The notes under the pieces were generated by a model, which was not told where the DNA came from, searched no databases, and saw nothing but the letters and a program-made list of their open reading frames with translations. 64,000 nt of DNA. It comes from Epiperipatus broadwayi (lineage: Eukaryota > Onychophora > Udeonychophora > Euonychophora > Peripatidae). Shown here piece by piece: positions 31,690 through 44,964 of this stretch (position 1 is the stretch's first letter; the number at the start of each line of letters is the position of its first letter). The position numbers and the translations under genes were made by a program. The DNA lies in the NCBI GenBank assembly GCA_028023455.1, contig JAQFVV010006648.1, forward strand, positions 186,001-250,000. The letters are read 5' to 3'.

Positions 31690-34600
31690 ATTTCTGCTTT
31701 AATATTATTATGTAATAAATGGTTATCTTTAACCATGTGAATGCCATTAAATAAAAAATAAATATGATTCACAATTATTATAAAAAAGTTATTACTGAAA
31801 GTGTATAAAATAATTTGCACATTATGGCTTTATGACTCCATTACGCATGCTACTGAAATAAATACAAATGTTTCATTTATTGAATACTTTTATTTAAATT
31901 ACTATTTTTTGTTTATTTGTTAGTAAACATTTATTTACATTAAAATTGAGATTTAAAATAATTATATATAACAAAACTTGATACATTTGATATAAACCAC
32001 TGGTAATGAAATATGACACTAAAACATCTAGGTAGCTTAAATCATACAATGCACCCTGCAGGTTTTGAATGTTATGATTCAAGAATTAACAGTCAAAATC
32101 ATGTGCAGCAAGTTTTAAATATCACAATATGGACAAATCTTATGTTTTTCAAATGTTCAAAACATATACATTGTAAGAAATTGAATTCAAATCCTGCATT
32201 ACAAATTCCAAAAAAGCTTCAGAAGGAAAGTGGGAGAATATTTTTTCTCTATGCAACTGATTTTATTAATGAAAGAAAACAATGTATATTTTTGGTGGCT
32301 ATATTTAAGAATTAAACATTAAGCATATATAAACAGTTGTCTCAAGAAACACATTTCATACAGTATTATCTGTCTAAGTCTACTTATTAACTTTTCATGT
32401 TTAAACTTATATGTAATAAGTGATGATTTTGTTCTTCTCTAATAATATATTTTAATACTTTATCATTACTAATTTATTCTATGACTTTAATACTAATAAT
32501 GTTAATATTCTGTAGCTTTCAAGTTGTTTGGATTATTTTCAATAAGCAAATTATATATACTGCAATATATGTGTGTGTACTGAAGCAGATATGATGCTCA
32601 GATCCTTGCTTCACAGCCCACATCCAATCTCCTACCATCTAACTATATTCAAATCCACCTTCACGCACATATATACATAACTAATAAAACGTATATGTCT
32701 CTTGCCTAGTATTTTAACATAAATCATGTAAACAATTATGTATTTTAATTTAAAAATATTTCATTTAATAATATTCTCATGTGTATACGGGCATAAATAA
32801 TATATATATATTTCAGTGTAGGAGATTGTGAATAAATTGATAAAGTTATATTATATATAAGGTATCATATATGAAACTTATTATTTTTTCATATGGAAGT
32901 TTGTAGCCAGAAATGATGCAATCTTGTAAAGACATAAATAAACAAATAAAATAAATAAATTATAATTCCATCGACTTTCTTCAATAACATCTCATAGGTA
33001 CAGTTTTTAAGAACCTAATCATACCTTATATTTCAATTTGATACAATGAATATTGAGAAAATTATACTAAATTCAGCATCAACTCATGAAATATTTAACA
33101 TCATTTCCAGATTCAATAGATCCATACCGTAAACTTATAGTAATATAATAAATAATATTATGTCTGTAGGATTTAGCTACAATGCAGTCATTAAATAAAG
33201 TGATAATTTAAACTTACACTCCGGTAAATAATAATCAACCAACAGTTAATTATTATGAAGTAACTTGAATAGAATGTCCTGCTACAAGTTGATGATCTAA
33301 CTTATAAATTATGCTTACAAATGAAAGAAGATGATTTAGCAGATTAACGAAAATACTTTGCCCAACTTATATCTATGAAGTAAAACATATTCCTGTGGAT
33401 GTATTCATCTACATGGAGGAATTAAATAACATTAAACGTTTTGTGGATTTATACACCATCATAAAGCAATAAGTACAAGTACACCATTCCGCGGATTAAC
33501 CACCAGCACAGGAATGAGTGTAAAATACAAAAATGGCAATAAAGTAATCTGCAGATTAACCACCAGCACAGATTAATGCCCTTTACATTCTAAAACAACA
33601 TTACTATTTACTTCACATTAAAGTGCAAAATCATCCCCCTCAGTTATTCTGACCATTCAGAATACACTAACACTTTAGCAAATGTGGGTTCTTGCATAAT
33701 AAATGTTAGCTAATCAGGACAACTAATGTACTAACTTATCTTTCTTAAAATAAAACATGTGTAATATAATATAAGTAATATTAGTATAGGAATATAAATC
33801 TGGAAAGACTCACAAAATACCTCATAAAGATTAATACATCTCATGAATTCATTTAGTACTTTTCAAGCTTCTTCGCAAGTGCTATTCTCTTGAATAAATA
33901 TTTTAATCAACCCCTATTAATTTAAACTTAATAAAATATAACTTATGAACTTCACATGCAAGTTCATATAACGATAAAATTAAAGCAATGAATTATTCAT
34001 CAAATACATAAAATCTAATGGGTGTGTGTGTGATATAAATTAAATGTATAGCATTGTATAGTTCAATACATGAATTTTAGCAGGTGTGTGTGTCACAAAT
34101 TAGATTGTATAGCATTTTATAATGACAAATATGATCCGTGGAATCCATGTACGATGTGTTGAACAATAAATGTACAAAGTAATAGCCATAATTATAGTTG
34201 AATTCCAAACATGTAATTTTATCCATTTGTGTTAGTTATTATAATCACTATTAGATTAACGATTTTACGTGGCTCCATAAACAAGAAACAATTTCAAACA
34301 TGACACGCAGAACTTAAATGAAAATGTTTTTCATAAGTTATTAATCTTTACATTTCTCTATTAAAAATGTTCCAAGTTTATTACATCCATGCTAATATTT
34401 ATTTATCCACGCTTAAATCTAGGAATATTAATTATAGCAATTAATTCAATCATTCCAAACTGACGACAAAATTAGAAAATGGCTTTGATTAATTATTTGA
34501 AGACTATTTATTATCCAAATGTTAAACAAATTAACTAGCAAATATATGATTGGCATTGTAAAGTTAAATATCAATTAATACTATATTTTATTAGAATTAG

Positions 34601-35568
34601 AAACGGAAATATTAAGCTAAGTTGACAACTTTAACATTTTACTTTAATTTAAACTTCTTTTTTAAAAAGCAAATTTTCATTTTCATAAAACTTCTGTAAT
34701 TAAAATACTTATTTAATTTTTCCAAATTGTAGAATAATAAACATTTTAAAACATACCAAACTCTTGCAATTAATTCTTTTAAACTGGGAAGCTCCGACAT
34801 TTTAAAAATGTAATATTGGAAAATTGTTACCGGTGATCTGATCCACTTGGCCAGCCGACTTGAACAGACTTTTTAAATTTAGCAATTCATCTTAATTAAA
34901 TACCACTAGGTTATTTTTATGTTTATAGCAAATTTTGTGGTAATCCGTTTACTTGTTAACTATTTTAAAATAAGCTTATCAAATTTACACCATTTGCCTT
35001 TACCATTTTCTTTTCTTTCTCCCACCAAAAGCAAATTATCAGATGATCTTCTCTTAAATTCGCGCTCTTTTCTTTTTTTATACATTGAGACGCATACGTA
35101 ATTACTGTATTTATTTTTAATAATTAATTTTAATTGAACAAATGGTTTTTTTTAATTCAATGGAAATAATAATTTAAGATCATTTTAAACAAATAAAATA
35201 AAATATTATTATTTATAATATTTTACCAAATTTTAATGTGTTGTAAAAATTTTAAAAAGTTAAATGTTTTGATATGAGTCAGTATATGGGAAGAAGCAAA
35301 TTTAAATTTATTAAAATAATATAAGAGAGTAATCTGTTCAAAGTGCAAATCAAGCCAATCAAATCACCAAAAGAAGAAAGAGAAATTTTTATACTAGTTA
35401 CATCAATTAATATATTTTATACTAAAATATATGGTTACAATATATATATATATATATATATGAAATATATATACTAAAATATATATTATAATCCATATAT
35501 ATAAATCAAAGATTTCATAGAGGTGGATTAGATATTATTATTTCTTCAAATATAAACGATTTTAATAA
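31690..35568. other. AT-rich intergenic DNA, no gene recognised
   Basis: No convincing ORF; the open stretches at 32013-32315 and 34919-35101 have no recognisable features. Local duplications: GATTAACCACCAGCACAG at about 33496 and 33554, and a GTGTGTGTG plus TGTATAGCATT block at about 34021-34060 and 34083-34120. Confidence 0.5.
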
Positions 35569-36360
35569 TGTGACACTACAACTCTTTTCCTTCCCCTAAT
35601 AACTGAATCTTAATTATTAGAATCACTGCTGAGGGCGCCACCAAGGATTTCTCTCTTGGAACCTGGCCACGAAGCTTTACGTAAACCTGGTCTTATTTAT
35701 TTTCGAACGGCAATTCACCGATTACAAATTTTGTTTATAATCTGACAGGGATTTTCACTTAAGGACACTAACTAATTATTATAAATAATTAAAGAATTCA
35801 AATATACGTTGGATACAAAAATTTACTTTCCTTTATTATTATTATTATTAATAACATTATATTTCTGCCCGACCCAGAGAGAACTGACTTACAATTTCTG
35901 ATTTTCAAACTGTTAACTTTCTAAGTATTCTTCCCAAATATCTACCATGGATTTACTCGCTCTGACACTAACACTGCGGATTCTAGCAGGCGTGTATACA
36001 AAGGCGACTTATAGTATATAATCTTTCCTGAAGTTTATTTTTAAACCCCACTTTATTTGGTAAATAAATAACTTGCAAAAACTTAAAATGAACGTATAAG
36101 TGTCTTTCGTTTTCTTATACTTTCAACACTTCCCTTATTTTCTGCTAACAAGCAAGTAACGCCCCAAGGTTCTCTGTTGCTTGGCAGCACACTTTTATAC
36201 CCCCACCCTGTTGTTACCCTCTAGATCGAACAGATATTAAATAATTTAATATACAGTCATACCAATATTTCATAAACATATTTAATGAGAATTAACATAA
36301 ATAGTTTACAATATTAAATAAATTTATTTCCCCACCTCTATTGTTGAAACATTCGTAACA
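35569..36360 (-). repeat. Probable solo LTR
   Basis: On the minus strand the block begins TGTTACGAATG (36360) and ends GTAGTGTCACA (35569), giving TG...CA ends with similar TGTTAC/TGTGAC termini. It contains a TATAAAAG box (about 36199-36192), AATAAA hexamers downstream (about 36057), and is less AT-rich than its flanks. Flanking pentamers AATAA and AATAT match at four of five positions. No primer-binding site, polypurine tract or internal gene is seen on either side, hence solo. The assignment rests on structure only. Confidence 0.45.
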
Positions 36361-37534
36361 AATATAATAAACGAAAAATAAATCAAAGATAAAGTTCTAT
36401 TACGCTTTAACTAAAGTTCCCATTAATTGAAAAGTTTATAATTACCCTGATCGATCAGAGCAAAGTGGTCTGACTTTCATAGATTCACATTCCATTTGTC
36501 ATGCCTTTGTCCTTGTATATGAGAATTCTGGTGTGTCCATGGATGTTCCTTTGGTTGTCCGGCTAGCGATATACATTTCTTTCCCTTCCTTGACTCTTTT
36601 GGTAGCTTCATTCAGATGGAGTGGCGGCCAATTTCCCAAAGGGGAAGGTTTTGATAGCTTTAGCCGCTATGCATTTGAAAAGAGTCCGCAAAATAAATTT
36701 CTATAATAATTTTTGATTCGGAGCACAGCTTCTCTCTTTTTTTTTTCTTTATTGTCCTTGCTGGTCTCTCACGTCAACTGACTTACTCTAAAAGCGATTT
36801 TATCTCTCTTTCTCTTATCTTTTTTTTTTCTTTTTAATTAGCGTAACAGCAATTATTAACCAAATACTTTTAGTTTGTGAAAGTTTCAACAATAGAGTCT
36901 AATTACTACCAACAATCTAATTTTGTTTTCTTTCCCCCACCCTTTTATCTCTCGAGTTTTCTCCCTTTTAATTAAACACTTTTAACATTTTTGACAATAA
37001 ATTATATTTTATCTTTTTTCTTTTTTTTTTAAAACAAATTTTTGCTCAAATCTATAGCAAAAATAAAAGTTTAAGATTTTACCCTTCCCATTAAATTCAA
37101 ATCATTTGTTAATTTTTATTTTACAAACTATTTAACTTCGGAAAATATCTATGACGAAATTAAAAATGAGCTGACTTAAAATATCAGCTCAATAAATTAA
37201 ATCTTTTATTTTTCAATTTTTTTTATTTCTTAGTGTTTATATACAATTTCTTAATCCAATTGATGCATATTTGTTCAAAAAAGTGAATTTAAAAAATTAG
37301 TTTTTTGAAACAACTTTTTAAGCAAAGGTTTTGTTTGAGTTGAAAACAAATGTTTTTAAATTTACTTTTTAAAATTTGAAATAGTATTATTACTTTAAAA
37401 AATAATGAATATCATGTAATATTTTATTGCTGATTGAATTTAGATTCGCGACACAATGTAAATTAAATTGGATTTAGGTATTTTTAATAAATAACTTCAT
37501 ACCTCTCTTTTTTTCAGACCTTGTAAAAGCTACT

Positions 37535-37566
<32 letters not shown>

Positions 37567-38724
37567 TGTATGTATGTATGTATGTATGTATGTATGTATG
37601 TATGCATGTATGCGTGTATGTGTGTGTGCGTGCATGCGTGCACATGTATGCATGCATGACAGATAGATAAATAGACAAACAGAGAGACAGACAGGTGGAT
37701 AGTTAGGTAAGTAGATAAGTGAATGGATGGAGGATAGGTGGATGGATGAATAAATGATAATATAGATGAGTAGATTGATAGATAGACAGATAGATAGGTA
37801 GGCAGCCAGCTGGTCAGTTGATAAGATAGATATTAAATGGATGAGTGGATATATACATAAATTCAAACTCCAAGCATTAAAAAAAAAGATTATCATACTA
37901 ATCATTAATAATAAACATTTTCATGTTGTGTAATTTCATTTTAAGATTGTTTTCACAAATGCAGATCACACTGATGTCTCAAAATATTCCATATTTGTTT
38001 CATCTAGATCCTATTATATGAATTTAATCACAGAATCAGTCGAATTTGATAGCAGTCTGCTTTTCATTAAGTTTATTTTATTTTTAACTATATTATTTTT
38101 ATAATTTAATTACTAATTATTTCAATCAATACGTAAATGATTTTATGGCTGATCAAATAAAACATTAGGAAATTAAATCTATTTCATGGGGAAAGAGTTA
38201 TATATAATTTGATATATAATAAATAGAAGTACTTCTGTAAATTTTTTGATATAACATTTTCTGATGAAAATATTAAATCAATAATGATATATTTAAACCA
38301 TAAATTTATCATTTATTATAAATTTATTTATCTATTTGTTTATTCTCATAAATAATATAACTTATTTTATTGACATATAAATGCTATAAAAATGTTAAAA
38401 ATATAAATGTTAAATTAAATCTAATGTAATTTTTTTTGATAAAATATTAAAAAAATATAATTAATATTTTATTCTCTTTTTGAATTATTGTATTTCTGAT
38501 GCTAACAAACTATTTTTTTGTTGTTCAAAAGTAGCACAATAAATCTTTGACTCAGTCTTTTGTTAAATTGCTTTTGTTAAACGTTATAAGTAATCTTACT
38601 TATATTCTTTCCTTTTAACTATTTTACTTTGATAAGATTAATTTTAAATGCTTTTATAATAACTTACCCTATCTGTGTTTCTGTTGGCATGTCTATATTT
38701 TTGAATTTTTACAATGAAAAAAAA
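36361..38724. other. Intergenic DNA, no gene recognised
   Basis: 36430-36700 is richer in GC and looks unlike its flanks but shows no open frame or known motif. The rest is AT-rich with poly-T tracts and one tetranucleotide repeat. Confidence 0.5.
37537..37612. repeat. (TATG)n microsatellite with degenerate GATA-like extension
   Basis: About 18 units, followed to about 37810 by diverged TGTG, GATA and GACA repeats. Confidence 0.93.
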
Positions 38725-38736
38725 TTGTTTCCCTTT

Positions 38737-38846
38737 TTTTTCATTCTCATGTGTCATAGCATCAGCCGGGAAGCACACCCACTAACCCAGGACAACTGCT
38801 TGTAAAGCAGCGGTGCTGACCTCTCGACCACCATTGCTTGACAAAT
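38737..38846 (-). mobile_element. tRNA-derived SINE with target-site duplication
   Basis: TTGTTTCCCTTT lies at 38725-38736 and 38847-38858. On the minus strand the insert reads GGTGGTCGAGAGGTCAGC (A-box region), CTTTACAAGCAG (anticodon-arm like), then GGTGTGCTTCCCGGC (B-box like) and GATGCTATGACAC, ending in an A tail. It matches the SINE at 22944-23048 in its last 30 bp. Confidence 0.8.
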
Positions 38847-38985
38847 TTGTTTCCCTTTAGAATTTGTGAACTCATTTACTTATATTTCCAATAGAAACTC
38901 TCCATCCAGCAGTGCCACCCAGTGCAAGCCTTAGTAGTCAATGGATGCAGGAAGGTTTGTGCATAAAAATTTCATCTAGTTCCTA

Positions 38986-39044
38986 ATCCAATATCCCCAG
39001 ACTAGAGTCTAGCTTGTGGCTTTCATCAGTGAGGAGCTTTGGAT
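38986..39044 (-). ncRNA. Hammerhead motif, family A, GAAA lost
   Basis: Minus strand: CTGATGA (39029-39023), helix II GCC-side altered, GACT where GAAA is expected, then CTAGTC. Helix I keeps ATCCAA/TTGGAT and TCCTCA/TGGGGA. Core broken. Confidence 0.5.
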
Positions 39045-39335
39045 ATGAAAGCATGACACTTAGATATAATGATCTAATGCAACCCTCCAGAAGCCACCTT
39101 TTATTTATTTAGTTAGCTATAAAGCTAGGAGCTCAAGATGGAAACATCTTAATGTCTTCAACCCAAGCCTATTCACTTCTATAGTCATATAGATCTGAAT
39201 CCAGTGCAGCATTTATAGATTTTGGTATCCTTGGTTTATCAAAAACCACAATTATCATCAGTCATTCTATAGGTTTTATAATTAACTAAATAGGTAAGAG
39301 ATGGCTGCTGGAAGGTTGCATCAGGTGCAGTGCTG

Positions 39336-39400
39336 TCAAACCTAAAGTCTTCACTGATGAAAACCATAAGATAGAGACTAGTCTGGGGATATTGTGAGAT
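39336..39400 (+). ncRNA. Hammerhead motif, family A, GAAA mutated
   Basis: CTGATGA at 39354-39360, then GAGAC in place of GAAAC, then TAGTCTGGGGATATT. Helix II is decayed. Confidence 0.45.
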
Positions 39401-39654
39401 ATTCTATGCACAAACCTTCCTGAATCCATTGATTACTAAGGCTTGCATTAGGTAGCACTACTGTATGGAGAATTTACTACTGTTAATAACCACTTGTGTA
39501 GATATAGGAAAAATGATCAGGTGATATTTTGTTGGTTTTATACCATTCCTGCTATGGGATGATGGTGACTATGGTTTTTGATAAACCAAGGACATCAAAA
39601 TGTATAAATGCTGAAATGAATTCAGATTATATAACTATACAAGTGAATCAACTT

Positions 39655-40145
39655 AGGTTGAAGACATTAATCGGTTTTCATCTTGAGGTCCTAGGTTTAT
39701 AATTAAATAAATAGGTATTAAATCACCAAACATCACACGGTCACCATTCTTTATGTGTACACAAGCTATTTGCACATAGGCAAAATTCTCCATACTATAG
39801 CACCATTCAGTGCAGGCCAAAGTAATCCATGGATGCAGAAAGGCTTGCCTCTGTGTAAATAAATAGATAAAATGTAGCTGCTGGAGGTTTGCATTAGACC
39901 CCCCAAAACTACTCACTGATGAAACCCCCCCAAACTACTCACTGATGAGAGCCACGAGGTAGAAACTCATTTTAGGATATTGTATGAATAGATATTAGAT
40001 GAGGATTTTATGCACAAATCTTCCTGCATCCATTGATTATTAAGGTTTGCACTGGGTGACACTATTGTATGGAGAGTTTGTTTACTATTAATAACAGCTT
40101 GTGTAAGGATAGGAAATAGTTATCATCTGATATTTTGTGGTTACT
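39655..40145. repeat. Second pair of hammerhead repeat family A, with local duplication
   Basis: Minus-strand part at about 39720-39860, plus-strand part at 39870-40145. A 26-bp unit containing ACTCACTGATGA is duplicated (39911-39922 and 39937-39948). The second CTGATGA (39942-39948) is followed by GAAA at 39962-39965, but helix III has changed to ACTCAT. Confidence 0.75.
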
Positions 40146-43100
40146 TACATTTCCCAGGAAAAATCCTTAGCCATTGAGCCAACAGAGATATTGCATTTGT
40201 TAAATAAAATTTTGTTAATATTTTCATTTAATTGTGCTTAATTGAGTAGAAGTAAATATTTTCTACTAAAAATCTGAATAATTTTTCTGAAATAATTAAT
40301 ACTTCATAAATATTTTGTGAAAAAAATAAATGTGTAAAAAAAGATTAGAGAATTAATTAAAAAGCCAATACATAAATATTTTTATATAGTAGGTGATCAC
40401 ATATTTAAATTTAGAATTCATTAGTTAGAGGATATCTTTTTTATTTCCATATTTTAGTATTTAATTATAACTTTTGTCAGATTTTTTTTGTAGTTTTAAC
40501 CATTTTTTAAAATAATATGTAAGTATAACTAAAAAGTAAAAAAAAAAATGTGTAAATTTTTTTAAAAAAAAATAATGCTTTTATGTGTAATGATGACTGA
40601 TGATCAAACTCTCATCACAATTTTTGGTCAGCTAGAACTGTATTCAAGTGTTAGTTGACTCATAAAATTTAAAAGTATAAATATAACTTAAAAACCAAAA
40701 GGAACATATGTAGCAATATAATATACACACATATTTATATTGTCAAATAGGTAGTAAAATATTTGCATACAGCAACTATTTTTTTTTTTTTTTGTGATTT
40801 TAATTTTTGTTAATAAATTTTATTTAATATATTTTTTTTTAATGTAAGATAAAGGAAGAAAAACTAAATAAAACATATATTAGTTTGCTTTAATTAAATT
40901 TATAAATAAAAAATACTAAGATTTCATTCATTGTCTTTGATATAAATACTTAGTAGAAAAGAAATTTAACAGTGTTTAATATATTGGAGGATAATTAGAT
41001 ACAGTACATTGTGATATAAATTCTTCATAAAGATTTATCTCTTTGATATAATTTTTTTTAAATATTTTTTAAGGTACCAAGAGATTATATCAAAACGTAA
41101 TTTGTAAAGTGTTGATAAAATTCTTGAAATTCCTGTTTTGTAAAGATAAAAAGACTCATCTGCAAGCTGATTAACAAAATAAATTAATTGAAATCAAAGA
41201 TAAAATATTACATTTGGTTCTTTTGTGTGCGTATTTTATAAAAAAGAGAGGATTTTGCTTTAGGAGAGTGGGCAGTCAACAATCAGAGAGCAGTGAGCAG
41301 CCAGAGTGAGCAAAGCCATCAGCAGTCCAAAATCAGAAGTCAGCAAGAAGAAAGTGACCTGACAGTCAGTGAATGATTGGTGATTAGTGATTGGAGAACA
41401 GTTGGAATCCATTTTTGAAAAACTTAACAAAAACATTAATGCAGTCAGAAGAGTTAGGTAAATTAAACAAAATGGAGTAAAAGTTCATCAAATAAACTAG
41501 TTTTAATCTTCAAATAATCATTATGTGACTGTACTGTTATGCTAAAACCCTGCCTAGCAAGAAAAGTAGCAGAATCAAAATTATTTTTTCTCCTGTTTGT
41601 TACCACACATTTGAAATGAATTTTATAAGTGTAAACATGTCAGGGAAGTTTTGTTTTTGCTAAGAACAGGGAGAAATGGTCATCACAGAAGCCAGCATTA
41701 TGTAATGTCTCATATGAATAATTATTGCAGATTAGTCTTTTAAATATTTAGAGAGAGCAGAAATGAAATGTGTACAAACACTGTCCCCCACTTTTGCATA
41801 AGTAAGAAAAGAACATTAAAATTTTTTTTCTTATGTTTCTTTTTAGAAATATATTGATTTAAGAAATTAATATCTTGTCTAAATTAAGCTATACATATAG
41901 GAATGTATATATGCATATAGAATTAGATCAAGATGTATATAATTTTTTAAAATTATTTGTTAATGTATAGAAAAACATGAATTAAAATATCTATCTTGCT
42001 TTTTTTTTTCTTGTGTAATATCACTGATCAGTATGGGTATTATATATATATTATTTGTTTGTTATTTTATGTGTGTGTATTTATATACCCATAATCTGCT
42101 ATATGAGTTCATACAATAAGAAACTAATAGAAGAAAGGAAGATGTTCTCATATTACTAAGTAATGTATTATAGATTTTTTTTCTTTTGTGTTATTTTTAT
42201 TATAACTATTTTTGTGTTTATTTGTTTTTTAATATTTCTAATTAAGATTAAGAAAATAAATTTTAGTGGTATTTGATCAAAACTTGTGTTCAATATTTTA
42301 TTCACCCCTTCATAATTAATATGAATAATATGTGTATTTATTGTAAGGTAGGCTATTCACCCCGAGAATAAGAGAATAGAGCTAACATTTTGGATAGCCC
42401 ATAAGGGAATGTTGGATATATCTCTCAATAAAAGTCTTATATGGCATCTTTCTATGAAAGTGGCACTTAAAGCTTTTGGGTTTTATAAAATAATTTACTT
42501 TTGTCAAGCTTGGTCAACCCTGGTGGAGATGGTTATCCAAATAGGATGATTAGGAAATATAACTGAACAGCTGTCCATTTAATCTCCTTTTTTGTCTGTG
42601 ATAATTAGTGAAATTAGTTATTTCATTCTGCCTTATCTTCTATTTGAGTTACAGGTTTGAACTCAGTAGTGATGGATAGAGTAGTTTCCATTACATATGT
42701 AAATAGCCAACTAAAAAATACAAAATAAAGTAATCAACAAAGTAATTCACCTGATTTTCCAATTTTGGAAAATTTCAGAGATCTTAGGGATCTAGACTTG
42801 TTATAAAATGAGAAAATGCAGGAATATTGTCATTTCATAAAAGCATTCGAGACTCGAATAAATCATAAAAATCAAAAAAGCCTCAACTGCTTTCTTAGGT
42901 TTAGATCTATTCTTAAGATATCTAGTATTTTCTAAGAAAGGCAAATTAACCAAGAGATAGATTACTTTGTTATTTTGTAGTTTTTGGTCAGCTATTTCAT
43001 AAAAGCATTATTTAAAAAAAAATTTCTTACATATTAGTTTTTACTTTTTGTTGTATACTTGAATTGCATTAAATATTTTGTTTTATTATAGTTAATTATA

Positions 43101-43275
43101 GCGAACATTTTTTGTGTTTTTTATTTAGAATAATGTAATCTAATTTTTAATTTTAGTATTAAATATGGAAATATTTTATACTTATGAAATAGAAAAGCTG
43201 ATAAAGCTAAAGATTATAATATTTTGCTAAGTAACCTTTCAATTTATTTGAAAAACTTACAATTTCATGATTATG
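40146..43275. other. AT-rich intergenic DNA, no gene recognised
   Basis: No open frame of note. 41260-41600 is less AT-rich, with CAGCAGTCC-type text and an AATAAA; 42340-42600 also stands out. Neither shows a domain or clear repeat ends. Confidence 0.45.
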
Positions 43276-43383
43276 TAATATATAGAGTATATGAGCACAG
43301 ACTTTCACACAACCCACCACTTTCCACACTATCTCATAACACTGATACACTTGAACACATATATGTTGAAAAGATAAACAATC

Positions 43384-43427
43384 ACCAATATACGTATTTC
43401 ATGCTAAACCAGCAATCATCAGTTGGT
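43384..43427 (-). ncRNA. Hammerhead ribozyme, family D, core intact
   Basis: Minus strand: helix I ACCAA/TTGGT, CTGATGA (43422-43416), helix II TGCT/AGCA above a U-U step, GAAA (43400-43397), helix III self-complementary ATACGTAT, and A as cleavage base. 44 nt. Confidence 0.68.
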
Positions 43428-43663
43428 CCAGATTATATCCTGTACATGAGGGGTCAGATTGACCTTAGGTCAACATGAGTGTGACAAGAATCTCAGCCTC
43501 AGGGTGACCTTTGAGCATTCCATCATCAGATTTTCAATTGGATGGACGGTTGAAGAGTTGTAGTGTGGAGTAGATTGAAGCATGTCCATTAAAGTATGAG
43601 GTTTGGCTATCTTAATATATATCTGAGCACTTATGGCATTTATGTGTAGAGATGGTAATCTGG

Positions 43664-43698
43664 ACCAACTGATGATTGCATGAAATATGTATATTGGT
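43664..43698 (+). ncRNA. Hammerhead motif, family D, helix II deleted
   Basis: CTGATGA at 43669-43675 and GAAA at 43682-43685 are present, but only six bases lie between them. Comparison with the left arm shows a 9-base deletion removing helix II. Confidence 0.6.
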
Positions 43699-43938
43699 GA
43701 TTATTTATCTTTTCAGCATATATGTGTTCAAGTGTATCAGTGTTATGAGATGGTGGGTTGTGTGAAAGTTTGTGCTTATATACCCTATATATTACATATA
43801 TAGACACAGATATATAATAAGCCTGTGTGTTTCAATTAATTTTATGATTATGTAAACAAATGTATGGAAATACATTGTTTGTTGTTGTTTTTATGTTTAT
43901 TTAAATTCTTTCTTTACTGAAATTTATATTTAACAATA

Positions 43939-44290
43939 TTACATCAGTATAAAAAGAATAAAGAAGGAAATTCTTTGACACTTTATAAAATGTGGGTGAG
44001 AATGCTGTTGTACAACTATAAATATATCAAGAGGTTTTAATATTATTTTGGATACCATACTCATGACATAGGGAAATAACAAATGATTAATTCTTAACAA
44101 ATAAAAAAAAATATCTAATGTTGATATATCAGAAAGCTTTTTTATTTTTGTATTAATATTTGTAATTACAATTTTTAAAAAGAAATAATGAAACAAAATA
44201 AATGTTTTTTTTATTAGTAGTAATGATTTTGGAATAATATCAGAAGGGATAATTATTGAAAAATAATTCATGATGTATATATATACAAAT
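43939..44290. other. AT-rich spacer, no gene
   Basis: The minus-strand open stretches here are hydrophobic translations of AT-rich DNA opposite a PLE fragment and are not supported as genes. Confidence 0.5.
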
Positions 44291-44339
44291 AAAATGCCCA
44301 TTAATTAAAAAACTATTGGAATAAAAATAAAAATAATAA

Positions 44340-44730
44340 ATATAATGGGAATGAATAATTCTAAAGATGTCATACCTGTCAAGCAGAAAAGTAATGTTGT
44401 GTATCAAATTTTTTGTGATGTATGTTATCATATATAAGTGAAGCAAGATGCAATATTGAAAAAAGATTAAAGGAGCATGAATTGTTATACAAGCATGTAA
44501 AAAGTAAAAATAATAACGATTTGACGACTGTTTTAACTGTCTTAGATTACGAAAGGACATGTAAATATAAATTTAAGTTTGATGTTGAAAGTGTTAAGAT
44601 TCTTTATGAAGAGGGAAACCATAATAAAAGAAAAGTTAAGGAGGCAATTTTAATAAATAGAAATAAAATGAATACAATTAATAGGCAAGTTGCTAATGTT
44701 AAAATTCAGGATTCATGGGATTTGAGTTGA
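44340..44730 (+). pseudogene. Family-2 PLE fragment, GIY-YIG endonuclease tail
   Basis: KNNSKDVIPVKQKSN and VVYQIFCD, then a frameshift near 44420, then LSYISEARCNIEKRLKEHEL with the YIG half altered to YIS. The tail DYERTCKYKFKFD and NHNKRKVKEAI parallels the fragment at 13047-13478. The natural end is kept (stop at 44730). No RT is present and the catalytic glycine is changed. Confidence 0.8.
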
Positions 44731-44780
44731 TAACGTTTGCTTCCATTTTGTTTTTGAATTTTGAGGCAGGTTAAGGAATT

Positions 44781-44816
44781 AACTGAAAGTACTACTGTGG
44801 ATTGAAAGACGTTATA
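44781..44816 (+). ncRNA. Vestigial hammerhead-like motif after family-2 PLE tail
   Basis: AACTGAAAGTACTACTG, then TTGAAAGACGTT, aligns with the motif at 13817-13853, at a similar place after the endonuclease. The core is degenerate. Confidence 0.25.
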
Positions 44817-44964
44817 TAATAGTTTATTACTGTTTATTATTTTTATTGTTATATATATACAATGACATAAAAATAATAAAAATATTAATCTAATTCCAGT
44901 AGTTTTAAACTTTTCTCAAAAAAATGTAATTAAATATAAATAATACATACAACACCTATGCTAA

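Larger units (their letters stand above)
38885..39555. repeat. Head-to-head pair of hammerhead repeat family A (decayed)
   Basis: Minus-strand copy at about 38885-39120, plus-strand copy at about 39300-39555. Both carry the CCATTGATTACT, TGTGCATAAAA and ACTAGTCTGGGGATATT landmarks. Each has a hammerhead with core changes. Confidence 0.8.
43276..43800. repeat. Inverted pair of hammerhead repeat family D
   Basis: Left arm about 43276-43437 (minus sense), right arm about 43654-43797 (plus sense), sharing TCTGGACCAACTGATGATTG, the TATATGTGTTCAAGTGTATC block and GGTGGGTTGTGTGAAAGT. The central 215 bp is not mirrored. A decayed single copy is seen at about 61160-61270. Confidence 0.85.

Noticed and set aside
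37534-37905. 123-codon minus-strand frame with repeated IHTY
   Set aside because: It is a translation of the TATG microsatellite and its degenerate extension.
38260-38290. CTGATGA near the end of an AT-rich stretch
   Set aside because: No GAAA at hammerhead spacing and no pairing flanks.
41260-41600. Possible LTR or transcribed exon with CAG-rich text and AATAAA
   Set aside because: No TG...CA ends, no repeat partner, no open frame; composition alone is not enough.
43939-44560. Two overlapping minus-strand frames, 120 and 106 codons
   Set aside because: Opposite the PLE fragment and AT-rich spacer; no consistent domain or topology.
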